This document shows, piece by piece, positions 11,373-22,526 of a DNA stretch of 64,000 bases. The notes under the pieces are model-generated. The model ran no database searches and had not been told where the DNA came from. It was given only the letters and a program-made list of their open reading frames with translations. The DNA comes from Hetaerina americana (taxonomy: Eukaryota > Arthropoda > Insecta > Odonata > Calopterygidae): assembly GCA_022747635.1 (NCBI GenBank), contig JAKTNV010000011.1, positions 19,307,481 through 19,371,480 on the forward strand, in the 5' to 3' direction. Both the position numbers and the translations under genes were made by a program. Each line of letters starts with the position of its first letter. The first letter of the stretch is position 1.

Positions 11373-12036
11373 CATCATATTAAGTGCCAAGTGTTTCACA
11401 ATTATTCAATAGCGTGCCAAGCGTCCATACTTGGTGTGCTCCAGAAATACAATATAGAGGTGGCGTTAAATATTGGCTTTACTCTGACGTATGATGTTGC
11501 GGTGTTTTACGTCGATTTAGATGGGGCTGCCGAAGTGTAGCAGCGCTTAGTACTCGTATATGACTTGAAAGAATGAGTATTTCCTGGGTTTACCTTAATC
11601 GGTAGTACGCTGCTACGGTAAAAACAAACCTCGTTTTATATTTTCGTTCGCGATCAAGACGATATCGAAAAAGAGTTCATTTTTTATTTTTCCCTTTAAA
11701 AAAAATGAATGCTCCGTAATGATTCACCCCCCAGTTAAGAAGTAATACGAGAGTCAAGAATCAATTTGGGGAGGGAGTGGCGATTGGGGGCTTTGGGGGG
11801 TGGGGGAAGTAGAATGGGAGGTACCATTCGGGAAGATTTAATTCAATTTTATCGACATCTCTATTTTTCGGGGATCACGTTCTCCCTCAATCAGACCCAC
11901 GAATTATGCCATTAGCCGGCTCGAAAATTGTAGATCGCTCATTCATCCTCCTCGATGGATCTTTAAAATCATCACTAAGCTAAATTGCCTGTCGAGAGAC
12001 AAGCTACGTAAACATTTGCCTAAGAATATGTGTGTA

Positions 12037-12045
<9 letters not shown>
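11373..12045. other. Intergenic DNA with a G-rich tract at 11764-11822
   Basis: The G-rich tract holds runs of four to six G separated by short loops, a possible quadruplex former. Nothing coding was recognised. Confidence 0.4.

Positions 12046-12099
<54 letters not shown>
12040..12099. repeat. (GT)n/(AT)n microsatellite
   Basis: A short TGTG run merges into an uninterrupted TA run that abuts the SINE-A tail at 12100. Confidence 0.95.
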
Positions 12100-12103
<4 letters not shown>

Positions 12104-12232
12104 TAATCAACCCGAAAGGCCGGTTTGGACGATGGTACAGGATATGGCCCCCCTACCCTGATGTGTGAATTTCACACGCCGTCGGGCTTAGTACTGGGTA
12201 AACTCAACCATCACCTACCAAACCAAACCGTA
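12100..12232. mobile_element. SINE-A foldback: tail and body in opposite orientations
   Basis: The first 40 bases are SINE-A 3' end on the minus strand (ACAGTAATCAACCCGAA). From about 12155 the sequence is SINE-A body and 3' end on the plus strand (CCTGATGTGTGAATTTCACA, then CCATCACCTACCAAACCAAA). The two parts meet head to head, so this is a rearranged copy with an inverted 3' end. Confidence 0.65.
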
Positions 12233-13200
12233 TATATGTATGTATAATATACATATATCACCGAAAACGATTTATGTTCCAAACAAACATTGACTTGATG
12301 ACTCGATCGCATTATGTAAATATGTCGGCAATTAATAAGTTTACCGATTTTATTTATTTTGTCGTTTTTATTTTTTTAAATTTTTTTGCCTTTATCGCCA
12401 TTGGACAGGGAATCAAAACGGACGCCCCGCTCTCTTCCCTCCCTTCGTAACCCCTCTCCCATTACTGCCAAACTAGTTTTGGAGATGAAATACCCGTCGG
12501 ACGGGTTGATTTAACGGGAGCAGGAAATAATCATTCATCCGAAACGGGCCCGGCCAGGGTATGAGAACACAATGCTCTTGAGGGCAAAACGATCCCAGGG
12601 CGTTCAAAAACTTTTTAAGGCACGGCTTCATTATTATTATATCTATGAGTACGGGCTGTCGGCAACTCATTAAGGTCCTTTTCATTTCAATGGGAGAGAT
12701 TTTCTAAATTGATGGAGACAAGACAAACATCTGGAGACGTTATATTCTTAGGGACTTCCCCCATTCACCTTTTAGCGAGGGGACATCTTTCCGAGGGATA
12801 TAAATCGATGCACGGGGGTGGGGCTCGGGCTAGGGGGGAGGGACATTAGCGGGGAATGAATTAAGTCATGGGTCGTTCGTTTTGTCTCCTATGGTGGGTA
12901 AGCAAGGCATTTATAAACCCATAAATTCGTTTAGGAATGGCTCTGCAGTTTGTCATAACAGATATCCTCCACGAAGGTGTAAAGGGAGCGTAGTGTTTTG
13001 TGGCTTATTTTTGCTGGACTAGCTGAAAAGAACTGTTGAAATGACATTCCATTATGGTTTTCCAACTCTTCAAAAAGGTGGATAAATTTCATTATCCATG
13101 ATGTTGAATTGTATTTTTTTTATAAATCTATCACAAATAGGCCAACGTTATCCGCATGCAACAATGATGAGCAAAATTCTACAAGCACATGTTTTCCCTG
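12233..13200. other. Intergenic DNA, moderate GC from 12370 to 12860
   Basis: No recognised element or exon. A G-rich patch with GGGGGTGGGG-like runs lies near 12815-12842. Confidence 0.4.
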
Positions 13201-13204
13201 CGAG

Positions 13205-14112
13205 CTTTCACTAAGGGTGTGTGGCAGGGAGTGTTGGGTACGTTACATCAATGTCTGATTATTAAAGCTGAGGACGATTTAATTTTTTTAAGTATCGTGC
13301 ATAGTTATTCCTGCTACTGCAGTCACGAACTGCGGGGATAAAAGGGCTACTTTAACTAGATTCGTTCGTGAATGTACTGGTCAATGTCTCATCTTAGTTC
13401 ATGTGCTAGTTAAAGGTGATGAAAATTAATACAACACCTATTCGTGCGGAGTTAGTAAACAGATATGATGCGAATATACACTTTGCAAGCACTCTTAAGA
13501 GGTCCTTATTAACTTTTGAAATTTACACACATGCCTGTATGAATCATGAAATAGTGGAGGAATTCATTGAATATTTTGTTTTCAATTAATTATTTTCGAC
13601 GGCTAGGGTTTAATTTTGTTATAACTGCGTTTCAAGTTCGATATTGGAAGAACGATTACTTGAATCTATCTATGAGGGTGTCTCACTCTTTTATACTACC
13701 CCGTTGTTAGAAATTAACAGTTTAATTTGGCGTCATACTAATTCCATCTATGTCACATGAAAATTCAGATGTCCTGATTCTTTTTAGAAGCCCTTAAGTC
13801 TTGCCTGCTCCCTTCTTGATTCACGGGAATCTCAACATAGCTTACATATCACGCTCATTCCCTTCCCGCAGTATTTTTTTGAAAAATCTGGCGGATTTTC
13901 TCTGAACCTTTACCAATTCCTGAATTAATTCCTGCCATGGATCCCATATACTTGCCCCGTATTCCAAATTTGGTCTAACTAAAGCGTAGTGATACATCTC
14001 TGTTACATTTTGATTGCATTTTAGTGTAACACCTCCGATGAAACCTTGGATCTTATATTCTTTTGACTTGTGTACTCCTTTAAAAGTTTGTTGCCTGTGT
14101 AACACCCAAGTA
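13205..14112 (-). mobile_element. CR1/Jockey-type LINE 3' fragment
   Basis: The minus strand encodes an 87-residue stretch (14105 to 13842). It contains YALVRPNLEYGASIWDPW and ELVKVQRKSARFF, hallmark blocks of the thumb region in CR1/Jockey-group polymerases. A QGFIGGVTLKC-like stretch precedes them. The minus strand continues towards the family 3' hairpin remnant near 13215-13240 (GTGTGTGGCAGGGAGTGTT). Between them at 13785-13830 lies sequence similar to 4545-4605. Frameshifts show it is dead. Confidence 0.7.
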
Positions 14113-14133
14113 TTTGAACTATGCGGGGTTCTC

Positions 14134-14212
14134 CATCTACAAATTCACGATACCCCGCATGCCACAGCAAGAGTGTGTGTTGGGGGGTCTTAGGTTACCA
14201 CCCGTAAAACAG
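14134..14212 (-). mobile_element. CR1/Jockey-type 3' hairpin end
   Basis: Minus-orientation copy of the repeat: CATCTAC tail remnant, ATACCCCGCATGCCACAGCA, loop, GTGTGTTGGGGGG, then TTAGGTTACCACCCGTAAAA. The last block is shared with 38820-38885 and shows the repeat extends beyond the hairpin. Confidence 0.6.
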
Positions 14213-15250
14213 AACGCAAGCGTAGGATATTTCATTCGGTCTCATATATTTTGTAGTTTACCCCTAACGTTACACAAAAAGAATTAAGAACACATCCCAT
14301 AGTTTGATTAGAATACATTTAAATGAGGCATGAAATGTTTTTCAGAGGATGATTATTTTTTTCATCCTTACATTTGTAATATTTGGAATGCCATGTTATA
14401 TTCACGTTTGGAATGCGGTTTACTTCTCGGACTTGGCACCAAAGAGTGGAACGAAAAGAGTCAAGCCGGGTCCCTCCGTGAATACATTACAGAATCCACG
14501 CCCAAGCAACGTCACAGCGGAAATGTCATTACCCTTGTGTCACTATGGTGACAGGACGTCAGTCCGTGGAAGTCGCTTCGGTGACGGAGTTCTATTTCAC
14601 GGATGGTGCGTGAGCTTCTGTTTGAGACGCATGTGGAAGATTAGATCTCTATTTTAAGTGGTTTCTCTACGGAAAACCCCGCACCAAAATTCTTGTACGA
14701 CGATGTTCTGCAGTTGGTAGGATTTTGAACTCTGTCGGATCCGCTGATGTCATTGACTTTTCCATATAAAAGTACTCCGTCGGTTTAACTCAGTAAAAAA
14801 TTGAATCTCCACGCACTGTGTAATATGAATTTTATACGTCACTTCCCATCCGTTTTCATATGCGCAATGCAAAATGGATTTGCATTGCGACATAACGTAG
14901 ATCCCTTAGCAAGGAAAGAAATATATGTTCAATGTCCATTTCCCACTTGTAACTTTTCCTTCTATAGAGTTCTCTCTCGGGTTTAGAAAATACTTCCATT
15001 TTATTAAGATCAAAGAGTATCTATTTATTATTTCTTTAATCCTCAGTATATGAAATATGCGAATCGGAATAGATATAAAGATGGGAGTTTTATATGGTAA
15101 GATAAATAAATCGATACCAATTTAAGACTTTCAGAATGAAACTTATAGCTCTGGTTCGTTTTAATGACCTAAATAAATTTGTACGATATTTACCACCGAT
15201 GAACTGATGTTCAAACAGCCCTGGTTTCCACACTTAAAGATCATCATGAT
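14213..15250. other. No feature recognised
   Basis: A few open frames of 60 to 100 codons exist between 14330 and 14660, without a domain or codon pattern that would support an exon. Confidence 0.4.
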
Positions 15251-15254
15251 GTCC

Positions 15255-15720
15255 TTCCGAATTGCAATTACACCAAATGAATCATTTCGATGACTTTTTG
15301 GGGGACTTCTGTGAGCTCATTCTGAAACTCTCGAGAAATGAAAAACCACACATCAATGCTTTATACATATTCATATGATGAATACCACATAAATGCGGAT
15401 AAGTATTATCTAGATTCTTCCACCCATATTTTCCTAAACCTTTTAGTAGTTCCGTTGGAATGTTGTCTACATCCACGGCCTTATTTGATTTCATTTCCCT
15501 CAAGGCCCTTTCAATCTAATCGTCGAGTATGCCTGGACCTAGGCTATCTTCATCTACGTCATATTCTCTTTCTATAATTAAACTTGTTGTCCTAAGCTCT
15601 TTACCATAAAGTTCATCTATATATTCTTTCCATCTCCCTTGGATCTTTTGTATTTCTACCATTATCTTAAAATATCTATATTTCCTCTTTCCATCTCTCG
15701 CTTTATATTCTCTAATTTTC
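15255..15720 (-). mobile_element. RTE LINE fragment, linker before the RT domain
   Basis: Minus-strand translation includes MREMKSNKAVDVDNIPTELL, directly matching residues 268 onward of the RTE frame at 54868-57078. DNA similarity continues to about 15700 through the upstream IQxRWKEYIxELY region. Frame breaks are present. Confidence 0.75.
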
Positions 15721-16440
15721 CTGTCTCAACATTGTATTAACATTTCAAGTTCCTATTATAACTAATTAGAGCTTCTTCTTCTGCTTCTTCTATGCTGCTG
15801 CTGTTGGTTTTGCTTTGCAAGGCTTTTGTGAGATGGCGACCAAGGAAGCCTTGCATCTCCCGCTGCCGGGTACGACACACGGCCGATTGGGCCGAGTCCT
15901 GTAGTTGCCAGGACTCAAGAGAAGATGTTGAAGGCACCGAACGTTCAGGATGCCATTTGACCTCAAAAAGTGACGAATATCTTGCAGAAGTGAAGGTTGG
16001 ACAGGTACAGGGTCCGCATATTACGTGTTCACATGGTTTCTGATGAACTTGGCATCCCTAAAAGTGATGTGCAACGACTTGTGAGCGTAAGAATGTGCAT
16101 GAGGGTGTGCGTAAAGTTGGTGCCGCGACTGCTCTCTGAGTAATAGAGTGAGTAACGGGCTACCTGGCCCGGCAGAATGTGTCGACATTACCTCAGCCAC
16201 CCTAGAGCCCTGACGCTGCCCCACCAGACCTTTTCCTCTTCTCCCACCTCAAATTTGTGCTGGAAGGACGTCACCACAGCTCTATGGAAGCGTTACAACA
16301 GACCGTAGCGAGGGAGCTTAGCAGCTATCTGGACGCCGCCTTCCATAAGGCGTACGAGGCGAGGAAAACCCGCTGATGGCGGTAAGTGGACGCACAAGGG
16401 TACTACTTCGTAGACTTGGGAGTGAATGTGACAATTCTGG
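15721..16440. other. Intermediate-GC DNA, nothing assigned
   Basis: Short open frames exist on both strands but no domain was recognised. Confidence 0.4.
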
Positions 16441-16500
16441 CAATTAATTTTTTTAAATGACTCAGTTCTACTACTTTTGGGACAAACCATGCATGTGGGT

Positions 16501-16511
16501 ATGTGTGTGTG

Positions 16512-16592
<81 letters not shown>

Positions 16593-16605
16593 GTGTGTGT
16601 GTATG
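16501..16605. repeat. Symmetric (GT)n(AT)n(GT)n microsatellite
   Basis: TGTGTGTG, a long TA run and TGTGTGTG again; the apparent IYIYIY peptides here are microsatellite translations. Confidence 0.95.
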
Positions 16606-16644
16606 ATTTCGTCGAAGTAACAGGGAAGTGTTGAATAACAAACT

Positions 16645-16763
16645 TTGGCCACAACAAACAATATAAGAACACATAAAAAGATCACTCACACGTTATTTCT
16701 TGATCATTGCGACGGAATGCAGCTCCGTCTTCATCGGAAGAAATTATATTGTTTGTTGCTGTC

Positions 16764-16765
<2 letters not shown>
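16645..16765 (-). mobile_element. Penelope-type terminal inverted repeat remnant
   Basis: Outer arms CAACAAACAATATAA (16652) and TTATATTGTTTGTTG (16744) are perfect reverse complements. Inside lies GACGGA-ATGCAGC-TCCGTC followed by TTCATCGG. On the minus strand this gives CGATGAAGACGGA...TCCGTCG, the counterpart of the CTGAAGACGAYGGC hairpin at 57.8 kb. The following GAAAC is degraded to GCAAT. Confidence 0.5.

Positions 16766-16769
<4 letters not shown>

Positions 16770-16830
<61 letters not shown>
16770..16830. repeat. (AT)n(CA)n microsatellite
   Basis: Uninterrupted TA run followed by ACACACACAC. Confidence 0.95.
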
Positions 16831-16833
<3 letters not shown>

Positions 16834-18900
16834 TATAGACACACGAACACACTCATACATTTGTATACGTGTTTTCGTATATGTGTATTTTTCCATATTT
16901 TTTAAGTTGACTCGTGGGTGGGTCGGAGGTAACAGAGAGTCGACATGGCAGCCCTTCCTAGAACGATTGCGTTAAATGACATATGCATCTATATAATAAA
17001 GTAAATGCCACAGGCGGTGCCTGTAGCAATGGGTGCATCCATGCCAAATATCAACTCATTAGTCGAACCTTGGTGTTCACACATGATTCACCAAGGCCCA
17101 CTGCGTAATCGACTTCGGGAAACAGACCGACGGTTTTTTTCCTGTGAAAGTAGAGGCAAAGATGGAAATACCGGGTGTTCTCAGGCTTCTACATCGAATT
17201 TTGATTCGTTTTAACTGCGACCGAATGAGCCATCCGTCATCATTCTTCCCTCCTTCATTCGTCACCCCAGTAGCGTTAGAATCATCTTTAACCTGAGCTG
17301 GCATTTGGCAAGGGAGTAATGTAATAGTATCTAACAATAAAAAAACTGCTTACGTTTCCGATTCCTGCACATCACCGCGGGCATTACCAATGAACCGTCA
17401 CCACACCTCCCACGCCCCCCACCCTTCCAAAAAAAATTAATGGGCGAAGTGCCAAGTTCGCGCACGTCTTCGCATTGCTTCGCGTGCCAAATCTTGCAGC
17501 CAAAGGGGGTGTGTGTGTGTGCCGCGAATGCCCTCGCTACTCCCGAGTGTGAGGTGGGCGGGCGATCGGTTTTATCGGTCGCCGTGTCGAGGGTTGAGTC
17601 AGTTGGTTAGTTAGTTGTGGTTGCGGCGGCCTCCTATCCTTCCCACCCCCTGCTGGCTCTCGCATGCCGGGAGCGTGCTTGGGTGCGTGCGTTCGTGTCA
17701 GCCCCTCCCACCCGATCGCGTGAAGGACTCCGGGCCGAAGGCGTGCTTGCGAAACGCTAAAAAGAGAGTCGTGAGGATTCAAGTGGGACATTCACGAGTT
17801 TGACGACTCCAATGATGGGGTTTTTAATCTCTTTTTTTAACTTGGGAGCCCTTTACGTAGTTACGGTACTCGTGGTTTGGGGGAAGGCAATACAAAGGAG
17901 AAAGAGGGGGAGGTCTGCATCTTACCCTGTTGGCCCCTGAGAGGTCATTTGGCGGGGGCTGTAAGGTCTCCAGCAACTAGAGCGGGTGTTCATATCACGA
18001 TCAATAGCGTTCGGGAAGTTGGCGTTCCATATATTTTTCCCACCGTTGTGGGTTGGAATTGTTCGAGAGGAAAATGAATTAATATCGTACTTTTCTCCCG
18101 TGAAACTCCCCTTTGAATTTTTCACTGGTGGTCTCGCTTAGCAATTCAACTGGGTGATAAAATTACTTCCTTCCATGTCAGCGTTAAACTCAAATGGTTT
18201 GTGCTTTACTAATGAATTAAGTCGCGCGTGGCATTTCTTGGTTCCGCCCCTCCATAACCCAGTGTGTCAAACGGTAATGTGGCTCTTTGTGTTCGTGCAA
18301 AAAGGTATTTCATTAAACATGAAGCTTTTCTCCGTAACTTAGGGATGTTTGATTGTGACTGTATACGAGTCAACTTGTCTGGCTGGATAAATGATGAAAA
18401 TTCATGCATTAATTATTCATGCGCGATTAGTTTACAGATGTGGTGTAAATATATTGAATTGAAATCACCCTAAGATGTTCATATTAATTTTTGAAAGGAC
18501 CTTTTAAACATAATTTGGACTAGATATGAGGCGAAATTTTTTAACACAATGCCATTTTTGCTGTCTTTCCCCCAAATTAATTTTTATCATTTAAAAAAGG
18601 AGGGTAGATGCTCTTGTGTCAATGCTATGACAACTCGTACATTATTGCGGACGTGACATCAATTTTGTCTGAATCATTAATCAATAACTCTTCGGGTAGT
18701 AGTCCTCAACGGTCCGATGAGCAGGTATATATTATTGATATTTCGATTTCAATGTCAGTGAAAACTAACGCGGTAGGACCCTACTTTATCGCCATCATCG
18801 CTCATATGACCAAAGGGTGCTCTTAGGACTAAAAATATGACATATGGTGCCGAAATGACATGCATATGATATTTAAATGCAACCGTCTTAAATATTAATG
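16831..18900. other. Intergenic DNA; GC-richer part at 17370-17800
   Basis: No recognised element. The GC-richer part has CpGs and a short GT run near 17510 but no supported exon. Confidence 0.4.
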
Positions 18901-19079
18901 AGATTCGATCTCTCCTTAACTGTCTGCTTTTAGCGTTCCTACACTGAAAATTTGTGTCGTGTGTCCTAATTTCCATAATGCAAATGTTCTTAAAGTTGCT
19001 CTTCCCGTGCTAAGCCACATGCTAACTAAAGGATAGGTGTTAGTTTTTACTGAACAGGCACCCGTCCGAATAGGAGTTG

Positions 19080-19555
19080 ATTAAGGTGAGATGGAACAGG
19101 TGCAAAGAAGGGTCGATGAGTTTGTGAACAAAGGACTGTCGATAAGAAAGAGAACGTAACGCAGTTAATAGAGGAATTAGAATAGGATTTACTTCAAGCT
19201 TCATGTGAAAAGGCAAGATTAAGACTATGAGAAAGGTGCAAGATACTCGAATAACCTTATGGCAACGGAGAAATCATTTATGTCCCAACTTACATCGGCA
19301 GAGTAGACCGTTCGGACAAGATAAGCGAGATATATCAGCATCAATACATTCAAACACTCTTTGTCTCCTCGTACGATTCACGATCACAACAAAAACAAGG
19401 CTAAACATTGAAAAAAAAACAAAGGCTGATGAAAAAACGTACGAACTACTAGTCTCAAACACTTGTTCATTCAGTAACTGAACGCTGATGATCTAGCACT
19501 CCCTGCCACACGCCTGCGTGCCCCTGGCGTGAATGTAGGACGTTACTGTAAGGCA
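19080..19555 (+). mobile_element. CR1/Jockey-type LINE 3' remnant
   Basis: The plus strand reads MEQVQRRVDEFVNKG near 19090, then VTQLIEELE, a stop, and DLLQASCEKARLRL near 19160-19230. These match the KVQRRAARFV and LxxLxWxxLxxRRxxARL blocks of the group. The 3' hairpin remnant CTCCCTGCCACACGCCTGCG follows at about 19499. Confidence 0.6.
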
Positions 19556-20190
19556 TAGGTATTTCTCTTGGTCCACTATATTCTTATGTCAACCCCTCCT
19601 GATTCTATTCGCGCGTGGGCGGAGAGGAAGGCATAGAGATCGTTCAAAGAAGTGGGAGCGAAAAGGAGAAATGGGTGACCGTGAAACGTGAGACCCAAGT
19701 TCAAGATTGCCGTTGAGATCCAAATAAACGGACTCCAAAGGGACTCGCCGCTCTTTGCCTTTCTCGGCAATGATCCATCACGAAAAGTTTTAATCCACAA
19801 CGGTCCCCTTTGAAAGGATTCATTCCGCCTGCGTTCGGCTGGCTCTTTTCCGTGGGATTCCGTTTTGAGGGCATTTAATTAAAAATCAAGGATGTGCTCA
19901 GTTTCAGTGTCATGCTTGATTAAAAATAAAATGCTTTTTATGCTACGCCGTACGCCTGTACGCCTCCTTCATGTAATGAGAAAAGTGTACAAGTGTGTGT
20001 GTGTCAATGTATTTATCCATGTGGTAGGAAATTTTATTTTAGGATTGCCTCCCGTGTGACTTATCCTAATGTGGATGTTTTCGAATAATCGAATCTACTT
20101 TTCCCTTGCTGATGTGCCTTTCAGCCATTTAATTCTCTCTCCGTCAATATTTTGGAAGCGGTAGGTGAATGTCTTCATCCGTGATTAATA
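19556..20190. other. No feature recognised
   Basis: No exon, RNA or repeat family identified. Confidence 0.4.
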
Positions 20191-20221
20191 TGTCTTTATA
20201 TATATATATATAAACCATAAA

Positions 20222-20491
20222 CACAGTAATCAACCCGAAGGTCGGTTTAGTAGGTGATGGTAGAGATCACCCAGTACTAAGCCCTATAAGGCGTGTGAAA
20301 ATTCACACATCAGGGTAGGAGGGCTAGTTCCTTTCCCTGTGCCGGTTATCGTTTCCCAGGAAGACCTGGTACCCGAAAAATCACTTTAGCTTGGGTGGAG
20401 CTGCAGGTGCCCAGAGTGCCTTGCCCGGGAATCGAACCTGGGACCCTCCGGTCAGCAGTCCAAAGCTCTACCCACTGGGCTACCGTGACCC

Positions 20492-20493
<2 letters not shown>
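20222..20493 (-). mobile_element. SINE-A, most complete copy, tRNA-derived
   Basis: Read on the minus strand, the head GGTCACGGTAGCCCAGTGGG holds an A box. A perfect B box GGTTCGATTCC follows about 35 bases later, so the RNA polymerase III promoter is intact in sequence. The body of roughly 200 bases ends CCTTCGGGTTGATTAC, then TGTGTTTATGG and a (TA) tail at 20200-20217. Diverged copies at 4.9, 9.1, 11.2, 12.1, 28.3, 32.0, 38.5, 44.8, 47.4, 57.2 and 57.9 kb define the family. No clear target-site duplication because both ends lie in AT repeats. Confidence 0.85.

Positions 20494-20553
<60 letters not shown>
20494..20553. repeat. (AT)n microsatellite
   Basis: Uninterrupted TA run between the SINE-A head and the SINE-D tail fragment. 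Confidence 0.95.
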
Positions 20554-20556
<3 letters not shown>

Positions 20557-20620
20557 TGTGTTCGTCCTTTATGTGTGTTCCTATCCCTTTTCCTTAAATC
20601 TATTTCTATATAAAATGAGT
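20554..20620 (+). mobile_element. SINE-D 3' fragment
   Basis: CCTGTGTTCGTCCTTTATGT and CCTATCCCTTTTCCTTA match, in inverse orientation, the copy at 21815-22010. Confidence 0.6.
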
Positions 20621-20657
20621 ATTTGTTCGCCGATTGTCGGGATTTCGTGTTTGAATA

Positions 20658-20665
<8 letters not shown>

Positions 20666-20688
<23 letters not shown>

Positions 20689-20692
20689 TTAA
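20666..20692. repeat. (AT)n microsatellite
   Basis: GT run then TA run upstream of the RTE 3' end. Confidence 0.9.
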
Positions 20693-20694
20693 AG

Positions 20695-20816
20695 GTTATC
20701 TACGGATTAAGGTAGGTTTTTTGGATGGACACGACTACAAACAAACTTTTCATTACTCTTAACAAAACACAAAAATCCATCATCCTACTCTGTATCAAGT
20801 CCCTCTTCATCTCTGA
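20695..20816 (-). mobile_element. RTE LINE 3' end
   Basis: Reverse complement of the RTE 3' UTR (TTAAGGTAGGTTTTTTGGAT) and the last codons of the ORF (ATCATCCTACTCTGTATC, CCCTCTTCATCTCTGAGTA). It corresponds base for base to 61470-61590 with few differences. The element is truncated after about 120 bases. Confidence 0.8.
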
Positions 20817-20829
20817 GTATATATATATT

Positions 20830-20880
<51 letters not shown>
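20817..20880. repeat. (AT)n microsatellite
   Basis: TA run that served as mariner target; the element starts right after a TA at 20881-20882. Confidence 0.95.
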
Positions 20881-20882
<2 letters not shown>

Positions 20883-21810
20883 CAGGGTCGCACCCAAAAG
20901 TGGTAGGACTGATTTTTTTACAAAAATTTTATTGTCGATATACTTGCATCGACTTAATAATCTTCAAAGTATGCTCCTTGAGCTGCTACATACTTAGTAT
21001 AACGTTGCTCCCATTCCCCGTACGCCCGCTGGAAATTTTCTTTGGGGATGCCGTTGATGACCCTCGTCGACGCCTCTTGAACGGCCTTTATCGAGTCAAA
21101 ACGTCGTCCCTTGAGCTGTCTTTTCATCAGGGGGAAGAAGAAGAAGTCCGGTGGTGCCAGATCGGGAGAATAGGGCGGGTGCGGCAACGTGGCAACGCCG
21201 TATTTGGCCAGGAGCTGTCTGACGACAAGCGCACCATGGCACGGCGCGTTGTCATGATGAAGCGCACACCTTGTGCATGGCCAAATCCTGTGAAATAATG
21301 CGTTGGACGTTGGATGCAGACAGACCCAACTGGTCTGCAATTTCTTCACTGGTTAAGTGTCGGTCTGTGTTCAGCAGTGTCCTCACTCTGTCCACATTCG
21401 TGTCGGTTCTTGCCATCGACGGCCGTCCGGAGCGATTGTCGTCTTCAACGAACTCCCTACCCTCTTTAAACAACTTGTGCTGCTCAAATACTGTGAAACG
21501 GCTTAAGGCAGTGTCCCCATAAGACTGCTTGATCATATCGAGGGTCTCATTTGCCGTCTTCCCGAGTTTCGCACAAAACTTCACGGAATAACTTTGCTCT
21601 AAATTCAGATTCATTTTGTTTTTCGACGCGGACAAAAAACTTGCTTCACTACAAACGGTGTCCTCACTCAACGACAGCCCGCAGGCGACTGAGGTTGGTG
21701 TTGGTCTGTTGCTAAGAGCCCCCTCTACGTTACCCTGCCAGGCAGATCCCCCTCCACCGCTCCGTTCGCGCCAGAGAAAATCAGTCCTACCACTTTTGGG
21801 TGTGACCCTG
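20883..21810 (-). mobile_element. Mariner transposon, internally deleted, with intact ends
   Basis: Terminal inverted repeats begin CAGGGTCGCACCCAAAAGTG on the left and, read inward from the right, CAGGGTCACACCCAAAAGTG; they pair over about 30 bases. TA flanks both ends, the mariner target duplication. At 928 bases it lacks roughly a third of a full element. It has inserted between a (TA) tract and the SINE-D end. Confidence 0.92.
20954..21613 (-). pseudogene. Mariner transposase missing its central catalytic region
   Basis: The N-terminal part starts at MNLNLEQSYSVKFC (about 21613) and carries both helix-turn-helix segments and a GRPSMA linker. It breaks off after DLAMHKVC. A second frame (up to 21349) then supplies ALHHDNAPCHGAL with the second catalytic Asp and YSPDLAPPDFFFF with the third, ending GAYFEDY. 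The TGDE segment with the first Asp is gone and the halves lie in different frames. The TIRs could still be acted on by a related transposase, but this copy cannot supply one. Confidence 0.88.
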
Positions 21811-21814
21811 TATA

Positions 21815-22010
21815 TATCCTCATTCTCATGGAAAAAGATGTAAGGAAAAGGGATAGGAGCACACATAAAAGACGAACACAGGAGAGGTGGAGAAGGCGGA
21901 ATCGAGCAGATCATAAGTGCAAAAATATTTCCTGGACCGGGACATGAGCAGCAGACTAGCTGCTCTAAGGTAAGGGCCGATGCTCTTACCACTTGAGCTT
22001 TCGAGGAAAC
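21815..22010 (-). mobile_element. SINE-D, tRNA-like head with unrelated tail
   Basis: On the minus strand it begins CTCGAAAGCTCAAGTGGTAA, an A-box-like start, followed by GAGCATCGGCCCTTA and a degraded B-box region ATGTCCCGGTCCAGG. The 3' part reads CCTGTGTTCGTCTTTTATGT and CCTATCCCTTTTCCTTACAT. The inverse fragment at 20554 and the head-like sequence at 42055 suggest a family. Confidence 0.55.
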
Positions 22011-22335
22011 GTAATTTACTCTGAAATCGTTAGGGGGTTTTATGCAACCTAGTGCCCCAATTCTTTGGCCAAGAGGTGCCGTTATGTAGCTGTTTCACCC
22101 ACCAAAGGGGAAATAGACGACACAAGAGGAAAGGCTAGTAGGTAAAGCAATCATACAATTCATAAAGAATAGGAACAGTGCGTTTCGTGGCACGCATAGC
22201 CAGAAGAAGGAGACGAGTCACATTGGCCAAATAGATATTCAAACACGGAAACACGTCATAAATAAATAGATAATTGGAGTTCTTTATTTCGCCATTTGGC
22301 GAACACGAACTCATTTTTATGGAAATAGATATGGT
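22011..22335. other. No feature recognised
   Basis: Nothing assignable. Confidence 0.4.
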
Positions 22336-22337
22336 AT

Positions 22338-22515
22338 TCTACGGTTGAAGGTAGGTTTTGGTTTTTCACACACACAACAACGATGTACGTATTCCCTTAC
22401 CTTATTTAACAGAACACCACCTGACATCCAACACTGCAATATACCCCTCTTCAATATATCCTTTCTTCCTCCCTTCATGCCGTTCAAAATATCTATCTTT
22501 ATTTGACACAATTTC
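22338..22515 (-). mobile_element. RTE LINE 3' end, diverged
   Basis: The minus strand reads IDILNGMKGGRKDILKRGIL, matching IGMLDGMKGGRKYSEMKRDL at the C-terminus of the RTE ORF. The 3' UTR block GAAGGTAGGTTTTGG lies at the left edge. Confidence 0.75.
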
Positions 22516-22526
22516 TGTATTTACAC

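Noticed and set aside
16293..16905. Open frames encoding long YIYIYI stretches (also near 20.5, 20.8, 32.4, 34.9, 38.6 and 39.8 kb)
   Set aside because: They are translations of (AT)n microsatellites and carry no protein information.
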